A stretch of 64,000 nucleotides of DNA from PALSA-610 sp038239145 (lineage in GTDB: Bacteria > Actinomycetota > Acidimicrobiia > IMCC26256 > PALSA-610). The number at the start of each line of letters is the position of its first letter. The first letter of the stretch is position 1. Location of the stretch: the NCBI GenBank assembly GCA_038239145.1, contig JBBSFB010000004.1, forward strand, positions 70,388 through 134,387, written 5' to 3'. Below the pieces are notes generated by a model. That model saw only the letters and a program-made list of their open reading frames with translations, did not search any database and was not told where the DNA came from. Shown in pieces: positions 49,816-58,541 of the stretch. The position numbers were made by a program, and so were the translations under genes.

Positions 49816-50594
49816 GTGGGACGTCTGCAGGACAAGGTCGCAATCATCACCGGAGCCGGCCAGGGCATCGGCCTCGCCTACGCGCAGCGCTTCCTCGCCG
49901 AGGGCGCGAAGGTCGTGGTGGCTGAGATCAACGAGGAGCGCGCGGCTGCGGGCATGAGCGTGCTCGAGGGCCAGGGCGACGCGCTGCTGGTGCAGACCGA
50001 CGTCTCCGACGAGACGTCGGCCCAAGCCTGCGTCGACAAGGCGGTCGAGGCGTTCGGGACGGTCGACATCCTGCTCAACAACGCCGCGCTCTACTACGAC
50101 ATCGACAACTTCGACCGAGCCTCGACTACCTCAAGAAGGTATTCGAGGTCAACCAGTTCGGAGCGTGGCTCATGGCGCGCGCCGCCGCGCCCGTGATGGC
50201 GAAGCAGCGGTACGGGCGCATCATCAACGTGTCGTCGGGCGCGGCATACGCATATTCGTTCCCGGCGTTCGGTGACGACTTCACCGGCCTCGGCAACTAC
50301 AGCTACTCGATCACGAAGTGGGGCATCGTCGGCCTGACCAAGTTCATGGCCGCCCAGCTCGGGAACTGGAACATCACGGTCAACTGCATCGCGCCCGGCG
50401 TCACGATGACGGAAGCGACGAAGAAGATCGTCCCCGACTTCTTCATCGAAGGCATGACCGCGCAGACGGCGATGAAGTCCACGCTCGAGCCCGAAGACCT
50501 CGCGGGCGCGGCCGTGTTCTTCGCGAGTGACGACGCCAAGTTCGTGACCGGCCAGACCCTGGTGGTCGACGGCGGATTGGCGATGCCCGCTTAG
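49816..50594 (+). pseudogene. SDR family oxidoreductase, frameshifted
   Basis: Two overlapping frames together make one SDR of ~259 residues. The first (GTG at 49816, with GTAGGAGA before it) gives GAGQGIG and NNAALYYDIDNFDR, then loses homology; the frame one base later continues SLDYLKKVFEVNQFGAWLMA, NVSSGAA, YSITKWG (Tyr-Lys) and VVDGGLAMPA. The switch lies at 50116-50118 (gaccgagcctc), where one base seems missing. Either a recent inactivation or a sequencing/assembly error; all catalytic residues remain. Confidence 0.85.
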
Positions 50595-51400
50595 GGCTGA
50601 GCGATCACCCCGATCCCACCACCTTGGATCGGAACTTGGTGGTGCACCCCCAGCACGTCGACGTTCAGCGTCGGGTTCGCCTGCCAGGCCGAGTCGCCGG
50701 CGCCGAGCGTTTCCTGCTGCATCTTCATCATCACGAAGATGTACGAGGTACCTCCCGGCCCTATGGCAACGGTCCGAACCGGTACCCCGCGGTCGGGTAG
50801 ACCGATGGATTGCGCGTCGGCGGCGCGGCGGAGTCCGGTGGCGACAATGGGTTGGAATCCGTTCGGAATCGAGACGCCCGTGACGGTCGCGGTCGCGTGG
50901 CCGCGGTTGTGTATCTCGGTCGTGACGACGACCTCGGAGCCGGGCTCGTATCGGCGGAACACGACACCGATCGGTGCGCTCGATTCGGCGATCGCCCGGT
51001 CCGATTCGACGATCGGCGCGGTCGAGGACCCGCCCAGGGCGTACGCCGCGAGCGGCTGATAGTGCGCCGCGAAGGCCGCGGCGAAGATCAGCGTCGGAAC
51101 GAGGACGATGGTCGCGCCCGTGAGCAGCTTGCGGCGGAGGCGCCAGGCGCGGATGTAGGCGAAGCGGCGCGGCGGCGTCGGGCCGTATCCCGCGGACTCG
51201 CGCATGAGCCGGGCGTAGTGCTCGCTCTCGCCCAGGATCGAATTCGGATCGACTCCGCCCGGAAGGTTGTCGAGCCGGTTCACGAGCTCGGTCAGCAGGT
51301 GTTGGCGTTGTTGCCAGGGGACGTCGAGCAGCCGGCGGCGGACGTCGTCGAAGTACTCGACGCGTACCGGATCGCTGCGCCCCTTCAGCTTCACGATCAC
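50591..51400 (-). CDS. HAAS-like N-domain membrane protein
   Basis: 269-residue membrane protein. The N-terminal part (~5-75: VEYFDDVRRRLLDVPWQQRQHLLTELVNRL ... YARLMRESAGYG, given here by its flanks) resembles the HAAS signalling domain, a helical unit in bacterial membrane proteins. A transmembrane helix follows (~95-115, GATIVLVPTLIFAAAFAAHY), then a ~150-residue external beta domain (VVVTTEIHNRGHATATVTGVSIPNG) that looks immunoglobulin-like. GTG starts at 51400 or 51394. Function unknown; its stop overlaps that of the frameshifted SDR by four bases. Confidence 0.7.
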   Translation of the reverse strand: MIVKLKGRSDPVRVEYFDDVRRRLLDVPWQQRQHLLTELVNRLDNLPGGVDPNSILGESEHYARLMRESAGYGPTPPRRFAYIRAWRLRRKLLTGATIVLVPTLIFAAAFAAHYQPLAAYALGGSSTAPIVESDRAIAESSAPIGVVFRRYEPGSEVVVTTEIHNRGHATATVTGVSIPNGFQPIVATGLRRAADAQSIGLPDRGVPVRTVAIGPGGTSYIFVMMKMQQETLGAGDSAWQANPTLNVDVLGVHHQVPIQGGGIGVIAQP

Positions 51401-51455
51401 AACTGAAGCAGATCGGCGGGGGAACGGGAAAGAACTCCGTTCGGAATTCCCGTAG

Positions 51456-52244
51456 TTACGGGTGGCAGATGATCTCGCCGTGGAGGACCGCGAACCAGGC
51501 ATCGGGGTTCGCGGCCCACGCTCGCCACGCCGCGGCCATTGCCTCGAGGTCGGCCCGGCCCGCAAACCTGCCCCGCTCGGCCTGCTCGGCGAGGGCGGAC
51601 GTGGTGGTGCGATCGGCCCAGAGATTGCCCCACCAGGCGCGGTCTTCGTGCGTCGCGAAACACCACGCCGATGCGGTCGGTTCCACGTCGCGGAACTTGG
51701 CCGCGTGCGCCCATTCGAGGAGGTGGCGCCCGGCCTCGGGCTCGCCCCGGTTCGTCCGGGCGATCCGGTCGTACAGCGCCAACCACTCGACGAGCTTCGG
51801 GTCGTGCGGGTACCAGGTGAACGCGCTGTAGTCGCTGTCGCGCGCGGCGACGACGCCGTCGGGCTTGCAGACGCGGCGCATCTCGCGCAGGGCGCCGACG
51901 GGGTCGGGCAGGTGTTGCAGCACCTGATGCGCGTGGACGACGTCGAAGGTCGCGTCGGCGAAGGCGAGGGCGTACACGTCGCCGGTCGCGAACTCGATGT
52001 TCTCCGCGGCTGGCACATCTCCTCGCGCCTGCGCGATCACGTCGGCCGACGGATCGATCCCGGTCACTCGTCCCGGGTCGACACGGGCGGCGATGTCGAC
52101 CGTGATCGTCCCCGGCCCACACCCGACGTCGAGCACGCGCGCGCCGGCAACGAGCCGGGGCACGAGGTACGCGGCCGAGTTCTCGACCGTGCGCCACCGG
52201 TGGGATCGCAACACGCTTTCGTGATGTCCGTGCGTGTACGTCAT
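51456..52244 (-). CDS. Class I SAM-dependent methyltransferase
   Basis: 262-residue methyltransferase of the UbiE/methyltransferase-11 type: motif I VLDVGCGPGTITVDIA (~38-53), GIDPSADVI, FDVVHAHQVLQHLPDP (~103-118) and MRRVCKPDGVVAARD. The C-terminal ~90 residues (YDRIARTNRGEPEAGRHLLEW ... TTTSALAEQAERGRF) are characteristic of a subgroup whose substrates are unknown. It stands 36 bp downstream of a PIG-L deacetylase on the same strand. Confidence 0.94.
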   Translation of the reverse strand: MTYTHGHHESVLRSHRWRTVENSAAYLVPRLVAGARVLDVGCGPGTITVDIAARVDPGRVTGIDPSADVIAQARGDVPAAENIEFATGDVYALAFADATFDVVHAHQVLQHLPDPVGALREMRRVCKPDGVVAARDSDYSAFTWYPHDPKLVEWLALYDRIARTNRGEPEAGRHLLEWAHAAKFRDVEPTASAWCFATHEDRAWWGNLWADRTTTSALAEQAERGRFAGRADLEAMAAAWRAWAANPDAWFAVLHGEIICHP

Positions 52245-52280
52245 GCGGGCATGATCCCACGGGTTCGGCCTGTTGCGCGC

Positions 52281-53042
52281 CTACATATCGCGCATGCGCT
52301 CCCAGCCCGGAGGGGGCGGGGCGAGGGCCCAGTGCTGTTCCGGCACGTCGCCGCCGATGCGGGCGGCCAGGGCGTGATCGCGATTCAGCGGGGCGAGCTG
52401 CGAGACGTAGCACTCGATGGCCGCGCGCTTGGCCTCGACGTCGACCGTGTTCGGGACCGACATCGGTGTCGGCCACAGCTCCGACCGGAAGAGCTTGGCG
52501 ATCCGCCACGCGAGCATGCCGGGGATGTGTTTGTAGCCGCTGTCTTCGTAACAGAACCACGCGACGTCGTCCCGGTGCGCGGCGAGGAGTGCGCCCGCTT
52601 CGTGGGTGACGACGTGATCGGGGTTGGCGAGGCCCATGGGCAGGAACACGGCGGTGGGTTTCACGTCGTCGATCGCCGCTTCGATCGCGCCGGCGACCTC
52701 CTTCGGCGACGCGCGCTCGTCGGGTGCGAGGTACTGGTGGTCGACGAAGTCGAGCCAGTACGGGCGCGCGCCCAGGACGGCCATCGCGGCGCGGTCTTCT
52801 TCGCGCCGAAGCGCGACCACGTCGTCGCCGCTGCGAAACCCTCCGAGCGCGTCCCACTCCGACGGCGGGTCGGGATACGCCGCCGGAGGTCCGCCGTAGA
52901 CGGTCATAACCGTCGATCCGGGATGGGCGAGGAGCAGGTAGGCCGCGCCGAGCGCGGCATCGTCGAAGTGGGGCGAGCACACCAAGATGCGCTCCAGGCA
53001 TCCTTGCGGTAACACACCCCACGTGGCGGTTTGATCGGGCAT
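52281..53042 (-). CDS. PIG-L family deacetylase
   Basis: 253-residue LmbE/PIG-L zinc-dependent N-deacetylase. The metal motif is CSPHFDDAALG (~22-32, in place of the AHPDDE of MshB) and the second site is NPDHVVTHEAG (~143-153). The family removes acetyl groups from GlcNAc-like moieties in mycothiol, antibiotic or glycolipid pathways; the substrate is not evident. Start ATG at 53042 is where homology begins. It may share a transcript with the methyltransferase, hinting at small-molecule tailoring. Confidence 0.92.
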   Translation of the reverse strand: MPDQTATWGVLPQGCLERILVCSPHFDDAALGAAYLLLAHPGSTVMTVYGGPPAAYPDPPSEWDALGGFRSGDDVVALRREEDRAAMAVLGARPYWLDFVDHQYLAPDERASPKEVAGAIEAAIDDVKPTAVFLPMGLANPDHVVTHEAGALLAAHRDDVAWFCYEDSGYKHIPGMLAWRIAKLFRSELWPTPMSVPNTVDVEAKRAAIECYVSQLAPLNRDHALAARIGGDVPEQHWALAPPPPGWERMRDM

Positions 53043-53109
53043 GCCCGGACGATAGAGGACGACGATGAACGGGCCTATCGATGTCCCGATGGATGTCCCT
53101 ACGTGCGTG

Positions 53110-53472
53110 TCACGTCGCGGAGGTTCGCTCGGCGGGAGTGTCCTGGCTGAAGACGTTTTCCCATCGTCGGCCGCGGCGACACCAGAGCGACGTGACGAAC
53201 ATGGTCTCCGGCGTCGGGACACGGTCGTAGGCGAGTCTCTCCCAGTCGGCGCGGTACGACACCACGACGGCGCCATCCGACAACACCCGGAACCGAGTCT
53301 CGCTCAGTGCGGAGTGCGCAACCGTCGGGCCGTGAGCCAGTTGGCCGGCATGGTCCGTCCGATCGGCGAATCCGCTCGGATGGACGCCGAGAAAGTCGTC
53401 CGAGAGGAGCTGCGTGTCAGCATCCGCATCGCCTCGAACCAGCGCTTCGCACACTTCGGTCTCAAGACGCAC
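53110..53472 (-). CDS. DUF4440/SnoaL-like NTF2-fold protein, possibly N-terminally damaged
   Basis: 120 residues from a GTG at 53472. LETEVCEALVRGDADADTQLLSDDFLGVHPSGFADRT (first and last parts only diagnostic), HSALSETRFRVLSDGAVVVSY and ENVFSQDTPAE are typical of DUF4440 NTF2-fold proteins. Homologues normally start about ten residues earlier with M-D/E-L; such a start (MDELTAA) exists at 53498 but in a different frame, the two being separated by gtgcgtgc, a site prone to slippage. So the gene may carry a small frameshift, or really begin at the GTG. Confidence 0.65.
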   Translation of the reverse strand: MRLETEVCEALVRGDADADTQLLSDDFLGVHPSGFADRTDHAGQLAHGPTVAHSALSETRFRVLSDGAVVVSYRADWERLAYDRVPTPETMFVTSLWCRRGRRWENVFSQDTPAERTSAT

Positions 53473-53682
53473 GCACGCGCCGCGGTGAGCTCGTCCATCC
53501 GACCAGTCTGCCTGAGCCCGTCGCGAAAGCGGCGTGTCAGTGCTCGGGTTCCGCGATCCACTAGAGCCCAGAAGCCGGGCCGTTCGCCGGCTTGAGTTCG
53601 ACGAGGCGCCGGGCGTCAATTCATCGGCGGTCATCTGTCGGATCATGAAGTCGCGATCGTCTTCACTGCCGAACCGCACGAA

Positions 53683-53718
53683 CTCATGATGTCCGACCGG
53701 CTCATGATGTCCGACCGG
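53683..53718. repeat. Perfect 18-bp tandem duplication
   Basis: ctcatgatgtccgaccgg at 53683-53700 and again at 53701-53718, immediately downstream of the decayed DUF222 gene. No coding role seen. Confidence 0.95.
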
Positions 53719-53756
53719 GCGCGCCAACGCGCGGTCTTTGTGCGTGCGGTTTTCGG

Positions 53757-54541
53757 TTATCCGCCGCGGGTTCGGCCGCGGGTTCGGGCGCGGGTTCGGG
53801 CTTGTTGGGTGTGGGTTTGGCGGTGGTGGTTCCTGCAGGGGAGTTGAAGGTGTTCGAGGTTGGTGGGCGCGGGTCCACCACCAGATGTGGTGGGCTTGAC
53901 AGTCGCTTGGGGGGCGGGTGCAGCCGGGGTGTTGGCAGTGCCGGTCGCAGCTCGGCTCCGACCTTGATGGTGTGGTCGGCCGTGACTTGGTCGAGGTCGT
54001 CGAGCATCACGATGCCGCTCAGGTGGGGGCGGACGCCGTGACTTTCGCCGAGCTCACCGTGCCCGGCGGCAGATGTTCGTGAGCGCGTCGACGCGGCGGG
54101 TGGCGGTGCAACGGGGGTCGCCGGGTTGGAGGTCGCGTCGCCTCTCGGCGTCGATTGCGGCGGCGGGGACCTGTCTGGTGAGTGTGTCGAAGGTGCCGCG
54201 CAGGTCGTAACGGCCGTGCAATGATTCCGACAGGTACAGAGCGCAGGCGTCGAAGTCGTTCTCGTCGGTCCCGTCGCCGCGTTTGGCCGTTGGCGAGTAC
54301 TTGGACGTGACGTTGGGAGATGTCGCCGTCGAGGTACGCGGCGCAGACCTGTGGAAGCTTGGCGAGTTTGCGGGCGAGGTCGACGTAGTGGTTCGCGACA
54401 CCGTGGTCCATCCGGCACGCGGCCCGGGTCGAGAGTCCAGTCGTGGGATCGGTCGTACTCGGCGACTTCGACGAGCCATTCGGCTTCGAGCGCGTCGACG
54501 GCCCGACGCTTCGCCCCGAGACGCTCGACCGTACCGAACAT
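53757..54541 (-). pseudogene. Decayed DUF222/HNH endonuclease (13E12-like)
   Basis: Pieces of one DUF222-HNH protein lie in order but in different frames: RRAVDALEAEWLVEVAEYDRSHDW from the ATG at 54541; then MDHGVANHYVDLARKL and LDGDISQRHVQVLA; then FDACALYLSESLHGRYDLRG; then SGIVMLDDLDQVTADHTIKV; finally the HNH part CQAHHIWWW (near 53880) and, after another shift, PTNLEHLQLPCRNHHRQTHT to a TAA at 53757. At least four or five frameshifts mean it is a pseudogene. An SOS-box-like palindrome covers its start codon. Confidence 0.85.
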
Positions 54542-54549
54542 GTGTTCGA
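54534..54549. promoter_or_regulatory. LexA (SOS) box at the DUF222 gene start
   Basis: CCGAAC-ATGT-GTTCGA, matching the actinobacterial SOS box TCGAAC-N4-GTTCGA at all but the first position. It overlaps the ATG (54539-54541) of the DUF222/HNH pseudogene. Mycobacterial 13E12-repeat genes of this family are known to carry SOS boxes. LexA repression of this locus is inferred. Confidence 0.75.
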
Positions 54550-54630
54550 TACTACCAGAAAAGACCCTACGAACAAGGGATAATCTCGGACAACCTCGAG
54601 GTTTCTCCGACCGGAATTACACTCGTTCGC

Positions 54631-55785
54631 ATGACGATCGACGGGTATGTCGCGACCGAGTTCGAACCGGTGCTCGACGCGTTCGCGGAGAACTTCGACA
54701 CGCGTGGCGAGGTCGGTGCGGCGGTGAGCATCTACCTCGACGGCCAGCCGGTCGTCGACCTCTGGGGTGGGCTCGCGGAGCCGACGAACGGTGTGCGGTG
54801 GCAGGAAGACACCATCGTCCTCGTGTACTCCGCGACCAAGGGTGTCACCGCGACGTGCGCCAACCTGCTCATGCAGCGCGACCTGCTCGACTCGGAAGCG
54901 ACCGTCGCGTCGATCTGGCCCGAGTTCGCGGCGAACGGCAAGGGTGAGATCACGGTGGCGCAGGCGATGTCGCACCAGGCCGGCGTCCCGCTGATCGACG
55001 GCGAGTTCACGCTCGAAGAAACCCTGGAGTGGGGACCGATGGTCGATGCGCTCGCGCGCCAGGCCCCGATCTGGGCGCCGGGCACGAAACACGGCTACCA
55101 CATGCGCACGTACGGCTGGCTCGTCGGCGAGCTCATCCGACGCTCCGATCCACAGCATCGCACCGTCGGGAACTTCTGGCGCGAAGAGGTCGCCGACGCG
55201 CTCGGGGTCGACTTCTGGATCGGGCTCCCGGAAGCACTGGAGCGCAAGGTCGCAGAACTCGTACCGCCCAAGCTCGACCTGCGCAAAGCGCTCGAGCCGT
55301 TCGGTGAGGATCTTCTGCTCGCGCGTGTCTTCTCCAACCCGGGCGGTCACTTCAACTACGACCAGATGTGGAACACGCGTGCGCTGCACGCGGCAGAACT
55401 TCCGTCGTCGAACGGGATCGGCAACGCCCGCGGACTCGCGCGCGCGTACGCATCGTGCATCGGGACGATCGACGGCCACCGCACGCTGAGCGCGGAAACC
55501 GTCGCCCGGGCGACGCGAGAACGGGCGTGCGGAAAGGACGAAGTGCTGATGACCGAGAGTTGTTTCGGGCTCGGTTACATGCTTGGCCGGTCGTTCGGCA
55601 CCGCGAACCCACCCGACGCATTCGGCCACGCAGGCGCGGGCGGTTCGCTCGCCTTCGCCGACCCCGACACCGGGGTGTCCTTCGCGTACGTGATGAACGA
55701 TCTCCGCTTCAATGTGAACGAGGGTGATCCCCGGAGCGTAGAGCTCGTACGCGCGCTCTACCGCGTGCTCGAACCGGGGAGCTGA
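54631..55785 (+). CDS. Serine hydrolase, beta-lactamase/class C family
   Basis: 384-residue penicillin-binding-like esterase/beta-lactamase (EstB type). The nucleophile motif SxxK is SATK in VYSATKGVTAT (~68-78); the second motif is YHMRTYGWLVGELI (Tyr ~150-156), and the third is HAGAGGSLAFADP (~333). Signal peptide absent, so probably cytosolic and acting on esters. ATG at 54631 is the first consistent with the family; the upstream frame lies in the DUF222 remnant. Overlaps the convergent acyl-CoA dehydrogenase by 28 bp. Confidence 0.93.
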   Translation: MTIDGYVATEFEPVLDAFAENFDTRGEVGAAVSIYLDGQPVVDLWGGLAEPTNGVRWQEDTIVLVYSATKGVTATCANLLMQRDLLDSEATVASIWPEFAANGKGEITVAQAMSHQAGVPLIDGEFTLEETLEWGPMVDALARQAPIWAPGTKHGYHMRTYGWLVGELIRRSDPQHRTVGNFWREEVADALGVDFWIGLPEALERKVAELVPPKLDLRKALEPFGEDLLLARVFSNPGGHFNYDQMWNTRALHAAELPSSNGIGNARGLARAYASCIGTIDGHRTLSAETVARATRERACGKDEVLMTESCFGLGYMLGRSFGTANPPDAFGHAGAGGSLAFADPDTGVSFAYVMNDLRFNVNEGDPRSVELVRALYRVLEPGS

Positions 55786-56942
55786 TCGAAGGGGAGCGTG
55801 CGGTCGACGCGAGGCTCTTCGGGGAGCCCGAGCATCCGTTCGCCCACGATGTTGCGTTGGATCTCGTCCGTGCCACCCCGGATCGAGATCGACGGCGCGG
55901 TGAGGAAGAGCGTCTGCCACTCGCCGTGCGGGTCCAGTGCGGCGTCGGCGCCGAGGATCCGAGTCGCGAGGGCGGTGTACGCCTTGAAGAGTGCCGCGCC
56001 CCGCGCCTTCATCCCGGATCCCTCCGGACCCGGGCGACCGGCCCGGGCCGTGTCGCGGGCTCGACGGGCGGTGTAGCCCATCACGCGCGTCTCGACGATC
56101 AAACGCGCGAGCGCGTCGCGGATCAACGGCTCCGACGAACGTCCTCGAGCCTGCGCCAGCTCCACGAGGCGACCGACGTCGAGGAGTCCGGTCGCGCCAC
56201 CCGCAGTCGAGGCGCCTCGTTCGTACGAGAGGCATGTGAGCGCGACGCGCCATCCGTCACCGGGTTCGCCGATCCGATCGCCGTCGGCGACACGCGCGTC
56301 GTCGAGGAAGACCTCGGTGAAGTGTGCATCGCCGTTCATCTGACGCAACGGTCGGACCTCGACACCCGTTCCGCGCAGGTCGAGGCCGAAGGCAGTGATG
56401 CCGCGATGTTTGCGCACCGAGGCGTCGTGCCGGGCGAGGAGGAGACCGAACTGCGCGTACGCGCCTCGGCTCGTCCACACCTTCTGGCCGTTCACGAGCC
56501 AGTCGTCGTCCAGGCGTGCCGCGCGGGTCGAGAGACCGGCGAGGTCAGATCCCGCGCCGGGTTCGGAGAACAGCTGGCACCAGATTTCCGTGCCCCTCGC
56601 GATCCCCGGGAGCCAGCGTCCGCACTGCTCGGCGGTGCCGTGGGCGATCAGCGTCGGGCCGACGAGCTCCAGACCGACGAGGTAGGGGTAGAGGTCGGGG
56701 ACGGCGAACGTGGCGAGTTCACCGCGCACGATGCCGACCTGGTCGGGGCTTGCACCCAGACCGCCGTAGTCGGTGGGCCAAGAAGGCACCGCCAGACCCG
56801 ATCCGGCGAGCGCTTCGAGATACGCCCGTCCGGCCGACAGGTCGTCGGAGCCGGCACCCAGCACCGACGTGGTCTCGCGCCCGGAGCGGGGCGACAACCG
56901 CGCGGTCAGCTCGGCCCGGACCCACTCCCGGAACTCATCCAT
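55758..56942 (-). CDS. Acyl-CoA dehydrogenase
   Basis: 394-residue ACAD. MDEFREWVRAELTARLSP starts the helical domain; CQLFSEPGAGSDLAGLST (~118-135) is the intact FAD loop, followed by NGQKVWTSRGAYAQ; the end SIRGGTDEIQRNIVGERMLGLPEEPR is the classical FadE terminus. ATG at 56942 lies within the ligase gene's last codons (8-bp overlap). Last of a minus-strand operon: SDR (59441), CoA ligase (58494), acyl-CoA dehydrogenase; i.e. activation, dehydrogenation and hydroxyacyl oxidation of one acid. Confidence 0.95.
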   Translation of the reverse strand: MDEFREWVRAELTARLSPRSGRETTSVLGAGSDDLSAGRAYLEALAGSGLAVPSWPTDYGGLGASPDQVGIVRGELATFAVPDLYPYLVGLELVGPTLIAHGTAEQCGRWLPGIARGTEIWCQLFSEPGAGSDLAGLSTRAARLDDDWLVNGQKVWTSRGAYAQFGLLLARHDASVRKHRGITAFGLDLRGTGVEVRPLRQMNGDAHFTEVFLDDARVADGDRIGEPGDGWRVALTCLSYERGASTAGGATGLLDVGRLVELAQARGRSSEPLIRDALARLIVETRVMGYTARRARDTARAGRPGPEGSGMKARGAALFKAYTALATRILGADAALDPHGEWQTLFLTAPSISIRGGTDEIQRNIVGERMLGLPEEPRVDRTLPFDQLPGSSTR

Positions 56943-58494
56943 GGCGCAATTCTTCGCGCAACGGCGACTTCTGCACCTTGCCGCTCGCGGTACGGGGGAA
57001 CGCGCTCCGGATCTCGAGTCGCTCGGGCAGCTTGAACCGGGCGAGACCGCGGTCGACGAGATGGGCGCGCACCACTTCAAGCGTCGGCGTCGCCCCTGCG
57101 CTCGCGATAACGAACGCGCACACCTTCTCGCCCATCACCGGGTCGGCCATCGCCACGCACGCGGCCTCGGAGATCGTGGCGTGGGTGACGAGCAACGCCT
57201 CGACTTCCTGGGCCGAAATGTTCTCGCCGCCGCGGATGATGATGTCGTTCAGGCGGTCGACGATCGTGAGATATTCGCCGTCGTACACGGCGAGGTCTCC
57301 GGTCCGGAACCAGCCGTCGTCGGTGAACGCGATCGCGTCGAGCGCGGGGTCGAGGTAGCCGACGAACATCTCCGGTCCGCGGGCCAGCAGCTCGCCCCCG
57401 ACGCTGTGCGGTACATCGCGCAGGGTCTGCGGATCCACGATGCGCAGTTCGGCCGCGCCGATGAGTGGGCCGTCGGTGGTGGCGTCGCGTTCGGGCTCGT
57501 CGCCGGCGCGACCGGTCGTGAGAGTCGGGTACTCGGTCGAGCCGTACGTGCGCTTGCACCAACAATCGAATGCGGTCGCGCCCTCGCGCACCATCGCCGG
57601 GGCCACGCCCGCGCCGCCGAGCGAGAACATGCGCAGTGAGGTGCGGTCGGAATCGGCGAACGACGGGTGATCGATCATGGTTCGCATGAACACGGGCGTC
57701 GAGATCATGACTGCGACGGATTCCTCTTCTACGAGCGCGAGCGCGCGCCCTGCATCCCATGTGTCCATCAGCACCGTGGTGATCGCGCTCGTGACGGGAA
57801 GCAGGATCCCGTAGGTCAGGCCGGCGACATGGGTGACGGGCATCGGCAGCAGCAGTGATTCGCCCGGCTCCATCGCGTGGGCGGCCGCGATCGTGTCGGC
57901 TTCGACCCGTAGCGACTGATGGGTGTGTACGACCCCTTTGGGCTCCGACGTCGTTCCCGAAGTCCACAGGATGACCGCGGCGTCGTCGACGGTCACCGGC
58001 GGCGTGGGAGCCGCACTCGTGCGTTCCGGCAAGGGCTCGGCGCCGCGCAACGTGATCAGGTCGCCCCGGAAGCCCGTGGCGCGCACGAGCGCGGGATAGT
58101 CCGTGCCGCGGAACGACTGCGGTACCACGACGAGGGCGGCGTCGGTTCGTTCCAGGATGAACCCGACCTCGTGCGGGCCGAGCGAGGGCGTGATCGGGCT
58201 CGAGATCGCGCCGCACCGCCATACCGCCCACGCGAGGACCACCGCCTCCCACCAGTTCGGCAGCTGCCAGGCGACGACGGCTCCGGGCCCGATGCCGCCG
58301 GCCGCGAGCGCGCTCGCGACGCGCCCGGAGCACTCGCGCAGTTCGGCGACCGTCAGCCGGGTCTCGCCGTCGACGATCGCCAGTGCTCGGCTGTCGACGC
58401 GCTCGAGCCGGTCGAGCAGGGTCTCGTCGGTCCAGACGTGTTCGGCGCGCCAACGGTCCTGCACGTCGGCGGGAGCGGGATGCGCACGCCTCAC
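56935..58494 (-). CDS. AMP-dependent acyl-CoA synthetase
   Basis: 519-residue ANL ligase: LWTSGTTSEPKG (~177), YGSTEYPT (~322), TGDLAVYDGEY (~400), IRGGENISAQEVE and TASGKVQKSPLRE with the catalytic lysine. It resembles the cyclohexanecarboxylate-CoA-ligase-like group, as does the ligase at 6262 (both have the hydrophobic VSW/VAWQLP...W block). Operon with an acyl-CoA dehydrogenase (8-bp overlap) and an SDR upstream. Acid not identifiable. Confidence 0.94.
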   Translation of the reverse strand: MRRAHPAPADVQDRWRAEHVWTDETLLDRLERVDSRALAIVDGETRLTVAELRECSGRVASALAAGGIGPGAVVAWQLPNWWEAVVLAWAVWRCGAISSPITPSLGPHEVGFILERTDAALVVVPQSFRGTDYPALVRATGFRGDLITLRGAEPLPERTSAAPTPPVTVDDAAVILWTSGTTSEPKGVVHTHQSLRVEADTIAAAHAMEPGESLLLPMPVTHVAGLTYGILLPVTSAITTVLMDTWDAGRALALVEEESVAVMISTPVFMRTMIDHPSFADSDRTSLRMFSLGGAGVAPAMVREGATAFDCWCKRTYGSTEYPTLTTGRAGDEPERDATTDGPLIGAAELRIVDPQTLRDVPHSVGGELLARGPEMFVGYLDPALDAIAFTDDGWFRTGDLAVYDGEYLTIVDRLNDIIIRGGENISAQEVEALLVTHATISEAACVAMADPVMGEKVCAFVIASAGATPTLEVVRAHLVDRGLARFKLPERLEIRSAFPRTASGKVQKSPLREELRHG

Positions 58495-58499
58495 TTTTT

Positions 58500-58541
58500 C
58501 GAACTCACGGGGCCGAACTCACTGGGCCGAACTCACTGGGC
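58500..58541. repeat. Three 14-bp tandem copies across a gene end
   Basis: cgaactcac(g/t)gggc at 58500, 58514 and 58528; the last two identical. The copy at 58528 contains the TGA of the minus-strand SDR (58533-58535); the others repeat the final codon and stop in the leader of the downstream CoA ligase. Confidence 0.9.

Noticed and set aside
53757..54541. Active mobile element around the DUF222 gene
   Set aside because: No transposase, integrase or terminal inverted repeats seen; the gene is broken in several places. Only the SOS box and an 18-bp tandem repeat remain.
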